This document shows, piece after piece, positions 19,801 through 27,305 of a stretch of DNA of 61,752 bases (position 1 is its first letter; each line of letters begins with the position of its first letter). Both the position numbers and the translations under genes were made by a program. The notes beneath the pieces are model-generated. The model was not told the origin of the DNA, ran no database searches, and was given only the letters and a program-made list of their open reading frames with translations. The stretch lies in NCBI GenBank assembly GCA_017695115.1, contig JADILV010000007.1, positions 1 through 61,752 on the forward strand. Reading direction: 5' to 3'. The stretch is from Candidatus Cryptobacteroides avicola. GTDB lineage: Bacteria > Bacteroidota > Bacteroidia > Bacteroidales > UBA932.

Positions 19801-20247
19801 GGCCAGTTCGGGGCGACGAAGTACAATTACGCGTTCCAGTGGGCCAATGCCAGTTCTCTTGCTTACAGCCCGCCCCAGAATTCAAATCAGTTCGCCTATC
19901 TGATATGGAACTCCCAGACTAATCCGGACGGCACTCTTGCGGGAATAGCGACGAGCAAAAGCGACCCTCTTCCAGGCAATGCAGGATGGGATCTCGGCAG
20001 GCAGGACGCATCGTTTGTCAGGGTCAGGAACATAACGCTCGGGTATAATCTGGACGGAGATCTCCTTGGCAATGTCCTTTCAAAAAGGATAGAGGGAATC
20101 AGGATATACGTAGACTTCCAGAATCCGTTCACGTTCTCGAAGTTTTCAGGAGTGGACCCGGAAATATATACAGGGAACAGTTCTTCACCGGCAGGTTATC
20201 CGATGGTAAGAAGCTATACGATCGGAGCAAAATTCAACTTTAAATAG
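16867..20247 (+). CDS. SusC/RagA-type TonB-dependent receptor with STN signalling domain
   Basis: An outer-membrane beta-barrel of 1126 residues that imports oligosaccharides bound with its SusD partner. Order: signal peptide to about residue 30 (AAPAFA), STN domain about 32-108 that talks to the FecR protein, carboxypeptidase-like beta-sandwich about 118-200 (GTVKDRSGQPVIGASVMIKG), plug domain about 205-320 (SNVSQLLMGQAAGLR, GGGTPIYIVDGIMM, ASAAIYGINAANGVILITTKK), then the barrel ending in GAKFNFK with a terminal aromatic. In-frame ATGs at 16870 and 16879 are alternative starts. No -7 box is seen upstream, in keeping with reading by the ECF sigma factor or from the sigma gene. Confidence 0.94.
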   Translation: MMTNMKQYFFQRIPLMVLVFLFLAAPAFAQRDSVTVSLRDASLKELFKAIEEQTTYSFSYRDSEIEGKAPVTISVTDMSLQDLLTSELSKAGLKYTVVNDKIVVTPALRRQDAGQIHLSGTVKDRSGQPVIGASVMIKGSKTGVVSDLDGRFVIDVHKGDILQFLSLGYQTEEYRVTGLAEVEILMEDDYEMLEEAVAVGYGTTLRKNLTTSVATVKPDRISQAASSNVSQLLMGQAAGLRANISSTQPGGNVDISIRGGGTPIYIVDGIMMPEGSLEVGHGTIETPNSINRAGLAGLNPGDIESIEVLKDASAAIYGINAANGVILITTKKGSEGAPRVTVETNYSFVRNYKYLQPLSSQEYMNFANVFSKESYLLNHDMYPYGSNQYDGGWSPVFYPDQIANATNTDWLDYILRPGSINNHSVSITGGSKYIKYYIGANYYDQVGTVINSSMRRYTLRTNLSAQIFPFMKVTTIMNINSNEFVNSNADGGGAGGVGKDALQSALMFPPNYTVYDDEGNYMRYRSTANPAEMSLYNDNTESSGWYANISADINIWKDYLVLRGVYGLNREHSKRSLYIPTTMMWYEVAGVSRGHIGEASRDDQTIEGMLMYKQKFADMVNVEAVLGMGLYNQSGTGMDVDFKNANDNIGPDNIAAAEGPFTPTSSKWANEKRSQFGRLSVDLLDRYVISASVRRDGTDKFFPSKKYAWFPSVSVAWKLSNEKFMERIGWQDLLKIRASYGVTGRDNLGTSLYGLYTMAPNYVKFDNNSVNYIPYIKSGTDYPDVTWEKTIMKNVGMDFYLFKNRFWGSVDVFRNDVTNLLGEAPGEPLSMVGVRPVNYGHYYRSGVDIALNSVNVKTAGGFTWSSMLTLTHYNMYWLERTENYDYQEYQIRDKEPMNANYYYHVTGIINADRSNMPESQLSLGENSQMPGYPIIEDRNKDGVIGVEDIYMDDVLPKISIGFGNTFSYKNFDLDIFLYGQFGATKYNYAFQWANASSLAYSPPQNSNQFAYLIWNSQTNPDGTLAGIATSKSDPLPGNAGWDLGRQDASFVRVRNITLGYNLDGDLLGNVLSKRIEGIRIYVDFQNPFTFSKFSGVDPEIYTGNSSSPAGYPMVRSYTIGAKFNFK

Positions 20248-20254
20248 GACAGCG

Positions 20255-21946
20255 ATGAAAAAGGCCATATTATTACTTTCAATGTTGGCGGTTCTGACAT
20301 TTCCTCAGGGCTGCGAGAAAAATTTCGATCCGAAAATCTATGGAGTCCTGACTTCCCAGAATTTTCCGGTTTCCGAAAACGATTTTGTTTCACTGATGAT
20401 GTCCTGTTACGTTCCTTTCGTAAATACCTGGACATATTCCCTGTATTCATCAAGCGGGAACCAGCATCCATGGTACATTCCTGCCGGAGGGGTGCTCAAA
20501 CAGTTCGATACTACTTCCGATGTTGAGGCGCCGTGGATCAACGGAGTCTGGGACATCAATTACCGACAGCTTTCTGAAGCCAACTTTTCGATGTGCATCT
20601 ATTATCAGAGGGATGTCCTTGAGGATACCAGACCTAACCATTATCCCAAAACGCGTGAGATAACCCGTTTTACTGATGTGATCAAGTCAATTTCCGAAGC
20701 TCCGGCAAACAAGATAACTGAAGAAAGGAAAAGGGAGATACTTGCAGAAGCCAGATTGTGCAGGGCATTGCACATGTACAATCTGTTCCATGTATACGGT
20801 CCTGTTCCGCTGATTGTCAATCCTGAAGATGTAGAGAATCCCGATGCCTTGAACAATGCTGTCCGCCCTTCATTGGATGACATTTCGCAATGGATATATG
20901 ACGACCTTGATTTTGCGGTGCAGTATGCTCCTGAAAACCAAACTGATAAAGGTCGGTTTACAAGGGATTTCGCCAGAGTCCTCATGATGAGGCACTGCCT
21001 TAATGAGGGTTATCACAAGGAAGGGTGGTACCAGAAGGCGATCGATATGTACAATGAGCTCAATACGGGCAAATACAGTCTTTTTCAACAGGGCGACAAT
21101 CCTTACAAGGAGATGTTCCGTGAAGTGAATGATTTCAACTGCGAAATAATCGCCGCGATAAGCTGTGATCCGTCATCGACCGGCAATGCCAAGGAAGGCG
21201 GCATGAATCCGTTTGTCATGCTGTCTACTCCCAATAACTGTGCGAAGGTGGATGACCTCGGGGATCCGACCCCGTTCTATACGGTGGGTCCAGGCTGGGG
21301 CATGACTTTCAACCTTGCCCCGAAATTTTATGATACATTCAGCAAGACTCCTGAAGAAGACGGCGGCGAAGGTTATGATCTCCGGCAGGAGAGCATAATC
21401 ACCTCATACTATACGACAGGAGGAGAATGGTGGGGACCGGAGGATATCGGAACCAGGTCAGAGTGGGACGGCTATATTCCTTATAAATATCCGGCCGAGA
21501 CAGCGACGGCCCCTTGTTTCGGAAATGACTTTCCTCTGGCAAGATGGGCGGATGTGCTGCTTATGTATGCCGAGGCGGATGTCCGTCTTTCCGGTGCCGC
21601 TCCTTCTCAGGCAGCCGTGGATGCCGTAAACCAGGTCCGCCACAGGGCCGGACTTTCTGACCTGCCTTCGAACAGGACAGCTTCTGCCGAGGCCTTTCTT
21701 GATGCGCTTCTGGAGGAGCGTGGCCATGAATTCTGGTTTGAAGGGATGAGGAAGATCGATCTGATCAGATTCAATATGTATGCTCGGAAATGTAAGGAGA
21801 TAAAAGGGAAAGTCCCTACGCATCAATATATGCCTATTCCCAATTATGCCGTAGATGAAGCTGCAGGCCTCGGAAAACAGCTTGCACAGACATGGTCCAG
21901 AGAAGGCTGGGAAGAAGATATGTCAAAAGCGGCGGCTATAAACTGA
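20255..21946 (+). CDS. SusD/RagB family surface glycan-binding lipoprotein
   Basis: The lipoprotein lid of the SusC transporter, anchored on the cell surface. The signal peptide ends in a lipobox with Cys20 (FPQGC). The TPR-like helical core of SusD proteins is visible: EARLCRALHMYNLFHVYGPVPLI, then the C-terminal LARWADVLLMYAEADVRL, AVDAVNQVRHRAGL, and LDALLEERGHEFWFEGMRKIDLIR, all hallmark stretches. It starts 7 bp after the susC stop. Length 563 is typical. Confidence 0.94.
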   Translation: MKKAILLLSMLAVLTFPQGCEKNFDPKIYGVLTSQNFPVSENDFVSLMMSCYVPFVNTWTYSLYSSSGNQHPWYIPAGGVLKQFDTTSDVEAPWINGVWDINYRQLSEANFSMCIYYQRDVLEDTRPNHYPKTREITRFTDVIKSISEAPANKITEERKREILAEARLCRALHMYNLFHVYGPVPLIVNPEDVENPDALNNAVRPSLDDISQWIYDDLDFAVQYAPENQTDKGRFTRDFARVLMMRHCLNEGYHKEGWYQKAIDMYNELNTGKYSLFQQGDNPYKEMFREVNDFNCEIIAAISCDPSSTGNAKEGGMNPFVMLSTPNNCAKVDDLGDPTPFYTVGPGWGMTFNLAPKFYDTFSKTPEEDGGEGYDLRQESIITSYYTTGGEWWGPEDIGTRSEWDGYIPYKYPAETATAPCFGNDFPLARWADVLLMYAEADVRLSGAAPSQAAVDAVNQVRHRAGLSDLPSNRTASAEAFLDALLEERGHEFWFEGMRKIDLIRFNMYARKCKEIKGKVPTHQYMPIPNYAVDEAAGLGKQLAQTWSREGWEEDMSKAAAIN

Positions 21947-22004
21947 TGATTTGGACCGTAATGCAAATATAACCTGTAAAATCCGCCTGAGAGGCGACTG
22001 AATT

Positions 22005-23402
22005 ATGAAAAAGATATTTCCATATATTATACCGGCAATCCTGTGTATGACGGGATGCCAGGAGAAGGTCGACAAGGATGTGACATGGCCGGAATGGGCT
22101 TCCCGTCCGGTTATCTCCGCTCCGGCCGTAACTGCCGGAAGCGCTTCTATTGTAGCCGGCAGCAATGTAGAATTTTCTGCCGAAGTATCCGATGATTACA
22201 ACGAACTTTCAGACTATGATCTGGAAGTCAGATACGGGGATAATGTGGTGTATCGGCATACTGAATCTCTGACCGGTAACAGCGCGACTGTAGAACTGGA
22301 ATTTGTGATGCCGTTTGCCGCATATCTTGATGCGGGGGATTTTTATCCGGAAATTACGTTGACAGTCAGGAATGTCGAGAACGGGTCGAATTCTGTCCGT
22401 GTAGCAAAAGAAAACAATGTGATGGTGATGCGTCCCGAGTCTCCGGAGAAACTCTATATCGTGGACAATTCCGGTAATGTGCTGGAACTGGAGAAAGGTT
22501 CCGGTGATTATATTTATTCCACGTCTTCAGAGGCTCTTGACGGTCTCGGGACTGAGTTCTGGATTGCAGAGAAAGTGACCGGTACATCACCGGATTTCTC
22601 AGGATTCGTATGGGGGAGCGAAAACGGAGTCCCGGCCATAGTGCAGGAAGGCGGCGATGCCATAAAGACCCCTGATTCTGCCGGCTATGGTTTCAAGAAG
22701 ATGGGCTTTGACATATATTCGTTCGAGCTGGACAAGCTTGTCGACTATACCGTAACGGTGGACAGGTCCGCCATGGCATCGGCAGAAGAAAGCGGTGTCA
22801 GCTATCTTTCTATGGAAAACGTCAGTCTCATAAAGGATTGCGAAATGGTATTCGTGGGATTCGATGACCTTGCTTCCATGTTGCAGCCCGACAGGTTCGA
22901 GGTTCTGGATGAGACTACAGCCAAATTTACGGGCAATACCCAGAACTGGAGTATATGGTATGATGTTCCGGACAACTGGCTGATTGTCAATTATGCTGTA
23001 AACAACACTTCCGGCCAGCTCTGGATTACAGGAACCAAATCATGCTTTCCTCTGGGGAATGATGATACGGTCAATGAACTGAATTATTTTGCCGGAGACG
23101 GCAAAGTAAGATTCGCTTCGCTTTCTGCCGTGAAGGATGACAACGGGGATTTCAGCATAATGCTTTATCTGAAAGACGGATTCGCCCTCCAGCTTTACCG
23201 GTGGGTGGCATGGGGTACGGTCATCAGTCTGGAGTCACTTACTCCTGATATCGGATATATTACCGATGACGGAATATACATTATGCAGGGAACGTCATTT
23301 ACTCCCGGGGTGTATTTGCTGAAAGCCAGTTTCACGAATGAGGGGAATGCTTCCGGAGTAGGGGCGACGGCACAGGTATCACTTGAATATGTCTCTTTAT
23401 AG
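22005..23402 (+). CDS. SusE/SusF-position outer-membrane lipoprotein (family A, copy 1)
   Basis: A 465-residue lipoprotein (Cys18 in CMTGCQE) with an N-terminal Ig-like part of about 100 residues (VTAGSASIVAGSNVEFSAEV to FYPEITLTVRN) and two further beta-rich parts starting near PEKLYIVDNSGNVLEL. I do not recognise a named family with certainty; SusE/F-like or a DUF5121-type protein are the nearest ideas. It is clearly paralogous to the protein at 24647-26023, with the same domain order and shared patterns such as P-[DE]-KLY-[IL]-[IV]-DN. Its place after SusD suggests glycan capture at the surface. Confidence 0.75.
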   Translation: MKKIFPYIIPAILCMTGCQEKVDKDVTWPEWASRPVISAPAVTAGSASIVAGSNVEFSAEVSDDYNELSDYDLEVRYGDNVVYRHTESLTGNSATVELEFVMPFAAYLDAGDFYPEITLTVRNVENGSNSVRVAKENNVMVMRPESPEKLYIVDNSGNVLELEKGSGDYIYSTSSEALDGLGTEFWIAEKVTGTSPDFSGFVWGSENGVPAIVQEGGDAIKTPDSAGYGFKKMGFDIYSFELDKLVDYTVTVDRSAMASAEESGVSYLSMENVSLIKDCEMVFVGFDDLASMLQPDRFEVLDETTAKFTGNTQNWSIWYDVPDNWLIVNYAVNNTSGQLWITGTKSCFPLGNDDTVNELNYFAGDGKVRFASLSAVKDDNGDFSIMLYLKDGFALQLYRWVAWGTVISLESLTPDIGYITDDGIYIMQGTSFTPGVYLLKASFTNEGNASGVGATAQVSLEYVSL

Positions 23403-23411
23403 CAGGCGGCA

Positions 23412-24605
23412 ATGAACGGTTATTTCAGATTTTTCGGATATCTGCTGGTGGCGGCGGTACTGTGGTCATGTGCCGAGCGGAAAGAACCGTCCCGGTCCGG
23501 AGATATACCCATAATTTCATGGGCGGGAATTCCTGCCGACAGGTCGGCTGTGCTTTTCCCTTTACTCAAGGAATGTGGAATAGACTGGCATCTCGGCCTT
23601 TATAGAGACAGCGGCGAGGCCTGTGCTGCGCTTGAGGAAGCAGAGAAAGCGGGAGTCGGGCTTATTCCGGGGTTTCCTGCACTGAAGGATTCTACTGAAA
23701 ATGCGGTAGCCGTCCTGAAGGATTCACCTGCTCTTGTGGCATACCATCTTGAAGATGAGCCGGAACTCTCCGATATACCCTGGCTTGCTGCTCTGGTCGT
23801 GAAAATCCGGTCTTTAGACAGTGCCCATCCTCCGTATGTCAATCTGTATCCTGACTGGGCATGGGGCCAGGACAGCTACAGGGACAATATCGAAGAATTT
23901 GCCGCAAATGTCAATGTCCCTTTCTATTCCTTTGACCAGTATCCGGTAACGGAGAAAGACGGGAGAATAGAAATACGGCCGACCTGGTACAGGAATCTGG
24001 AAGAGTTTTCCTCCATGTCCCGCAGTCATGGAAAGCCTTTCTGGGCTTTTGCCCTGACCGAATCACATCATCTCGGAGCACCGTCGCCTCCTGCGTTCTA
24101 TCCTGTCCCCGATATCGGCCAGCTGAGACTTCAGGTGTTCAGCGATTTGTTGTACGGGGCTCAGGCCATACAATATTTTACATTCAGGGGAATGTACGAC
24201 ACCCGTACATTTGAAAAGACTCCGGTATTTGATATAGTGAAGCAGGTCAATGCAGAGATAAAGGCCTATGCCCATGTGTTTGCCGGATGTAAAGTAGAAA
24301 ATGTGTGGCATATCGGAGATACCGTACCGCAGTATACAAAAAGGCTTGATGCCATGCCGCACAGTGCCGTGAAGGCTCTGGATATTGAAGGTGCAGGAGC
24401 CGTAGTGTCGCTGCTGGCAAACGGAGGGCATGAATATCTTGCCGTCCAGAACCGGGACTGCGTGGACAGTGCGGTGCTTTTGGCTGGCTTCTACGGAAAA
24501 GTAAGGATTGTAACTCCAGAAGGAACGGCAAAATACAAAGGCAGGCCGATACGGCTTTCTCCTGGTGACATTGCAGTATTTGATTTGGGTACTGATATTA
24601 AGTAA
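23412..24605 (+). CDS. TIM-barrel-like lipoprotein, putative glycoside hydrolase (family B, copy 1)
   Basis: A 397-residue lipoprotein (Cys20 in VLWSCAE) whose alternating strand-helix pattern looks like a TIM barrel. Likely active-site segments are YHLEDEPE (residues 111-118), NLYPDWAWG (about 144-152) and YSFDQYPV (about 172-179, Asp175). The Glu/Asp residues at strand ends resemble clan GH-A or substrate-assisted glycosidases, but no CAZy family is assigned with confidence. It is a paralogue of the protein at 26044-27261. It begins 9 bp after the family A gene. The PUL context makes a glycan-cleaving role likely. Confidence 0.72.
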   Translation: MNGYFRFFGYLLVAAVLWSCAERKEPSRSGDIPIISWAGIPADRSAVLFPLLKECGIDWHLGLYRDSGEACAALEEAEKAGVGLIPGFPALKDSTENAVAVLKDSPALVAYHLEDEPELSDIPWLAALVVKIRSLDSAHPPYVNLYPDWAWGQDSYRDNIEEFAANVNVPFYSFDQYPVTEKDGRIEIRPTWYRNLEEFSSMSRSHGKPFWAFALTESHHLGAPSPPAFYPVPDIGQLRLQVFSDLLYGAQAIQYFTFRGMYDTRTFEKTPVFDIVKQVNAEIKAYAHVFAGCKVENVWHIGDTVPQYTKRLDAMPHSAVKALDIEGAGAVVSLLANGGHEYLAVQNRDCVDSAVLLAGFYGKVRIVTPEGTAKYKGRPIRLSPGDIAVFDLGTDIK

Positions 24606-24646
24606 AACATTTGGAAACATATTATTAATCACTAAAACTTTTGATT

Positions 24647-26023
24647 ATGCGTTATTTTAATTCTATTCTGCTGATTTCCGCATTGTTCCTTACTTTTTCA
24701 TGTAAGGAAAACAATGCTGTTGAACCGGAACCGGAACCATCTGCGCCGGTAGTGGAGTCCGCTTCATTGAGAGGTCCGGAAGGGGAAACTTCCGTGACTG
24801 CCGGATCACCGGTAGTCTTTACTGCCAATGTTTCTGTAAAAGACAGCGAACTTGAAACATATACCCTTGAAGTAAGGAAAGGGACGGAAATGATAGCATC
24901 CGTTTCCGGCAATCTTTCAGGGACAACAGCTGTCATTAATGAGACTTTGGAACTTGCAATAAATGCTACTGCGCTAGCTGAAGAATTTTATCCTGATGTA
25001 GTACTGAAAGTTACCAATACTGATGAGATGTTCTCTGAGAAGGCCCTTTCAAAAGAAGAGAGTGTCCGGATTACGGTAATGGAACTGCCGGACAAGCTCT
25101 ATCTTATAGACAACGCTGGACATTCATACGAGATGGCTGCAACTTCCGAGAGAGGCAAATACCGTACTTCAGGAGATATTTCCGGAATAGGGTCTGCGTT
25201 CTCCGTGGCGTCCAAAGTGACTGATGCGGGAGCGGCGGATCCGGCCGGACAGGTATGGGAGAACCTTCAGACCCCGGTCTCTGATTACGGACTGAAATGG
25301 ATAGGTTTCGACATGGTGTCCGAGGAAGTCTATAAGATGATAAACCACACTGTCACTCTTGATATGACTGCAATGGCAGATGATAATCCTTATAAAGTAT
25401 TCTGGAACCAGGCATTTGTACAGGACTGCGAGGTCGTATTCAGCAATTATCCTGACGGAATGCAGCTTCAGGGAGACAGATTTGCCGATGCCGTCGGCAA
25501 CACGGCCAGATATACCGGACAGACGAAAGATAATATTGAAGCGTATTACCTTCCGGATGTCAACTGGTTTGTATTGAAATACCAGTGGAGTGACGTGGAT
25601 TCAATGTGGCTGACCGGAGAAGAAGGCTCGCTTCCTATGTCTCCTTATACTGAAGGACATCCTCTTAATTGGTTCTCGGCAACGTTCAATGCAGAAAACA
25701 GTACATCACACATGTCTTTGGTCAAAGAAGACGAGAATAACTGGAGACTGCTCATGTATCTGAAAGAATCGTTTGGGATAAAAGTCTATGCGACGGCGCC
25801 GTCATGGGCAAATGAAGTTTCACCGTGGATATCCCTCACTCCTGAAACCCTTGTCATTTCCGAATTGACACAGGATCCTGAAACAGGGGCGGTAGACGGA
25901 AATTACGGAAATGCCGGAACATCATTTACAGAAGGTCTGTATATGCTTCATTTCAATAGCAGCACGTCGGAAGCTTCTCTTGAAAGATATACAGGATCAA
26001 TACCTGCCATATCCGTAAAATAA
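24647..26023 (+). CDS. SusE/SusF-position outer-membrane lipoprotein (family A, copy 2)
   Basis: The second family A lipoprotein: Cys19 in FLTFSCKE, an acidic EPEPEPSAP linker, an Ig-like domain (VTAGSPVVFTANV to FYPDVVLKVTN), then the beta-rich part beginning PDKLYLIDNAGHSYEM. It aligns end to end with the protein at 22005-23402 but is strongly diverged. Start chosen at ATG 24647, because the in-frame TTG at 24641 would only add two residues and the ATG has the A/T-rich leader typical here. Together with the next gene it repeats the A-B unit. Confidence 0.75.
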   Translation: MRYFNSILLISALFLTFSCKENNAVEPEPEPSAPVVESASLRGPEGETSVTAGSPVVFTANVSVKDSELETYTLEVRKGTEMIASVSGNLSGTTAVINETLELAINATALAEEFYPDVVLKVTNTDEMFSEKALSKEESVRITVMELPDKLYLIDNAGHSYEMAATSERGKYRTSGDISGIGSAFSVASKVTDAGAADPAGQVWENLQTPVSDYGLKWIGFDMVSEEVYKMINHTVTLDMTAMADDNPYKVFWNQAFVQDCEVVFSNYPDGMQLQGDRFADAVGNTARYTGQTKDNIEAYYLPDVNWFVLKYQWSDVDSMWLTGEEGSLPMSPYTEGHPLNWFSATFNAENSTSHMSLVKEDENNWRLLMYLKESFGIKVYATAPSWANEVSPWISLTPETLVISELTQDPETGAVDGNYGNAGTSFTEGLYMLHFNSSTSEASLERYTGSIPAISVK

Positions 26024-26043
26024 CCGATAATAAAGTTCTGTAA

Positions 26044-27261
26044 ATGAGGAATTCATTTAGATTTTACATTTTATCTGTTCTTGCAGCCGCCGCCGTTTTG
26101 GCGACGGCTTGTGAGAAAGAGCCGGCTGCCCCGGATCCTGATAAAGGCGGAGGCCAGGCAGATATGTCAGGTCTGACTGTAGACGGGCAGTTCCCTATTG
26201 TGGCCTGGACCGGGATAGATGTAGCGGATATGGACAGGAAGTTCGGGCCAATGAAAGAATGCGGGGCGAATGTCTATCTCGGCTGGTATTCGTCAATGGA
26301 TGATGTCATGCTTGCTCTCGACAAGGCGGAAGCTGCAGGTGTAAAGCTTATCGTGAAAGGCGATGCGCTTATGACAGACACGGAAAATACCGTCAGGATG
26401 ATGATGGACCATCCGGCATTGATGGCCTACCATATTGAAGACGAGCCGGAGGTTTCGGAATTTTCTACGCTGTCTGAAATTGTGGCCAGGATTACTGCCG
26501 TTGACAATGCCCATCCATGCTATATAAACCTGTATCCGAACTGGGCCTGGGGAGATGTGGACGGATATATGTCCAAGGTTCTGCAGTTCTATTCGGAAAT
26601 TCCGGTAAGGTTTCTTTCATTCGATCACTATCCTGTATACGTAAAGGACGGGGTATCCTCATTAAGGCCGTATTGGTATAAGAATCTGGAGGATATACGC
26701 AGAGTGGCCAGGGCCAAGAATATTCCTTTCTGGGCTTTTGCGCTTGCCCTTTCGCATACTATCGGGGATGAGACATATCCTATACCGACTTTGGCGGAAC
26801 TGAGGTTGCAGATGTTCAGCAATCTTGTATACGGAGCGCAAGGGTTCCAGTATTTTACATGGTGGGGAGTCTATCAGGATGCTCCGACTCCTGTCTATGA
26901 GAGGGTCAGGACCGTAAATGAGGAACTGCAGGCAATGTCGGAATTCTTTCTGGGTGCCGACGTGACCGGCGTATGGCATACCGGGGAAGAAATCCCTTAC
27001 GGGACAACCGCCCTGGTTTCAATGCCGGAGGGAATATCTTCACTTTCCGTTTCAGGTACCGGTGCCGTAGTGTCCCGGATTGTCAAAGACGGAAATACTT
27101 ATGTAGCTGTAGTCAACAGGGATTATCAGAATGCAGCTACCCTTGAGATTGCCTTTTCTTCCGGTGCAATGAAAATAGACAAGCAGGGCTATAAGGCGGA
27201 AGCGGTTTCCGGCAGTCAGGTAATCGGACCGGGAGACATGGTCCTTTATCAGATAAAGTGA
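26044..27261 (+). CDS. TIM-barrel-like lipoprotein, putative glycoside hydrolase (family B, copy 2)
   Basis: A 405-residue lipoprotein (Cys23 in LATACEKE) paralogous to 23412-24605. The same segments are kept: YHIEDEPE at residues 129-136, NLYPNWAWG at about 162-170, LSFDHYPV at about 191-198 (Asp194), PFWAFAL, and LRLQMFSNLVYGAQGFQYFTW. Retention of these acidic residues in both copies supports them as catalytic or binding residues. The C-terminal 80 residues form a beta-sandwich-like tail ending PGDMVLYQIK, as in copy 1 (PGDIAVFDLG). Function inferred from fold and place only. Confidence 0.72.
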   Translation: MRNSFRFYILSVLAAAAVLATACEKEPAAPDPDKGGGQADMSGLTVDGQFPIVAWTGIDVADMDRKFGPMKECGANVYLGWYSSMDDVMLALDKAEAAGVKLIVKGDALMTDTENTVRMMMDHPALMAYHIEDEPEVSEFSTLSEIVARITAVDNAHPCYINLYPNWAWGDVDGYMSKVLQFYSEIPVRFLSFDHYPVYVKDGVSSLRPYWYKNLEDIRRVARAKNIPFWAFALALSHTIGDETYPIPTLAELRLQMFSNLVYGAQGFQYFTWWGVYQDAPTPVYERVRTVNEELQAMSEFFLGADVTGVWHTGEEIPYGTTALVSMPEGISSLSVSGTGAVVSRIVKDGNTYVAVVNRDYQNAATLEIAFSSGAMKIDKQGYKAEAVSGSQVIGPGDMVLYQIK

Positions 27262-27305
27262 CGGGTGTTATGGACTTCAGATGTAATGAAAAACGTAAAT
27301 CAGGA

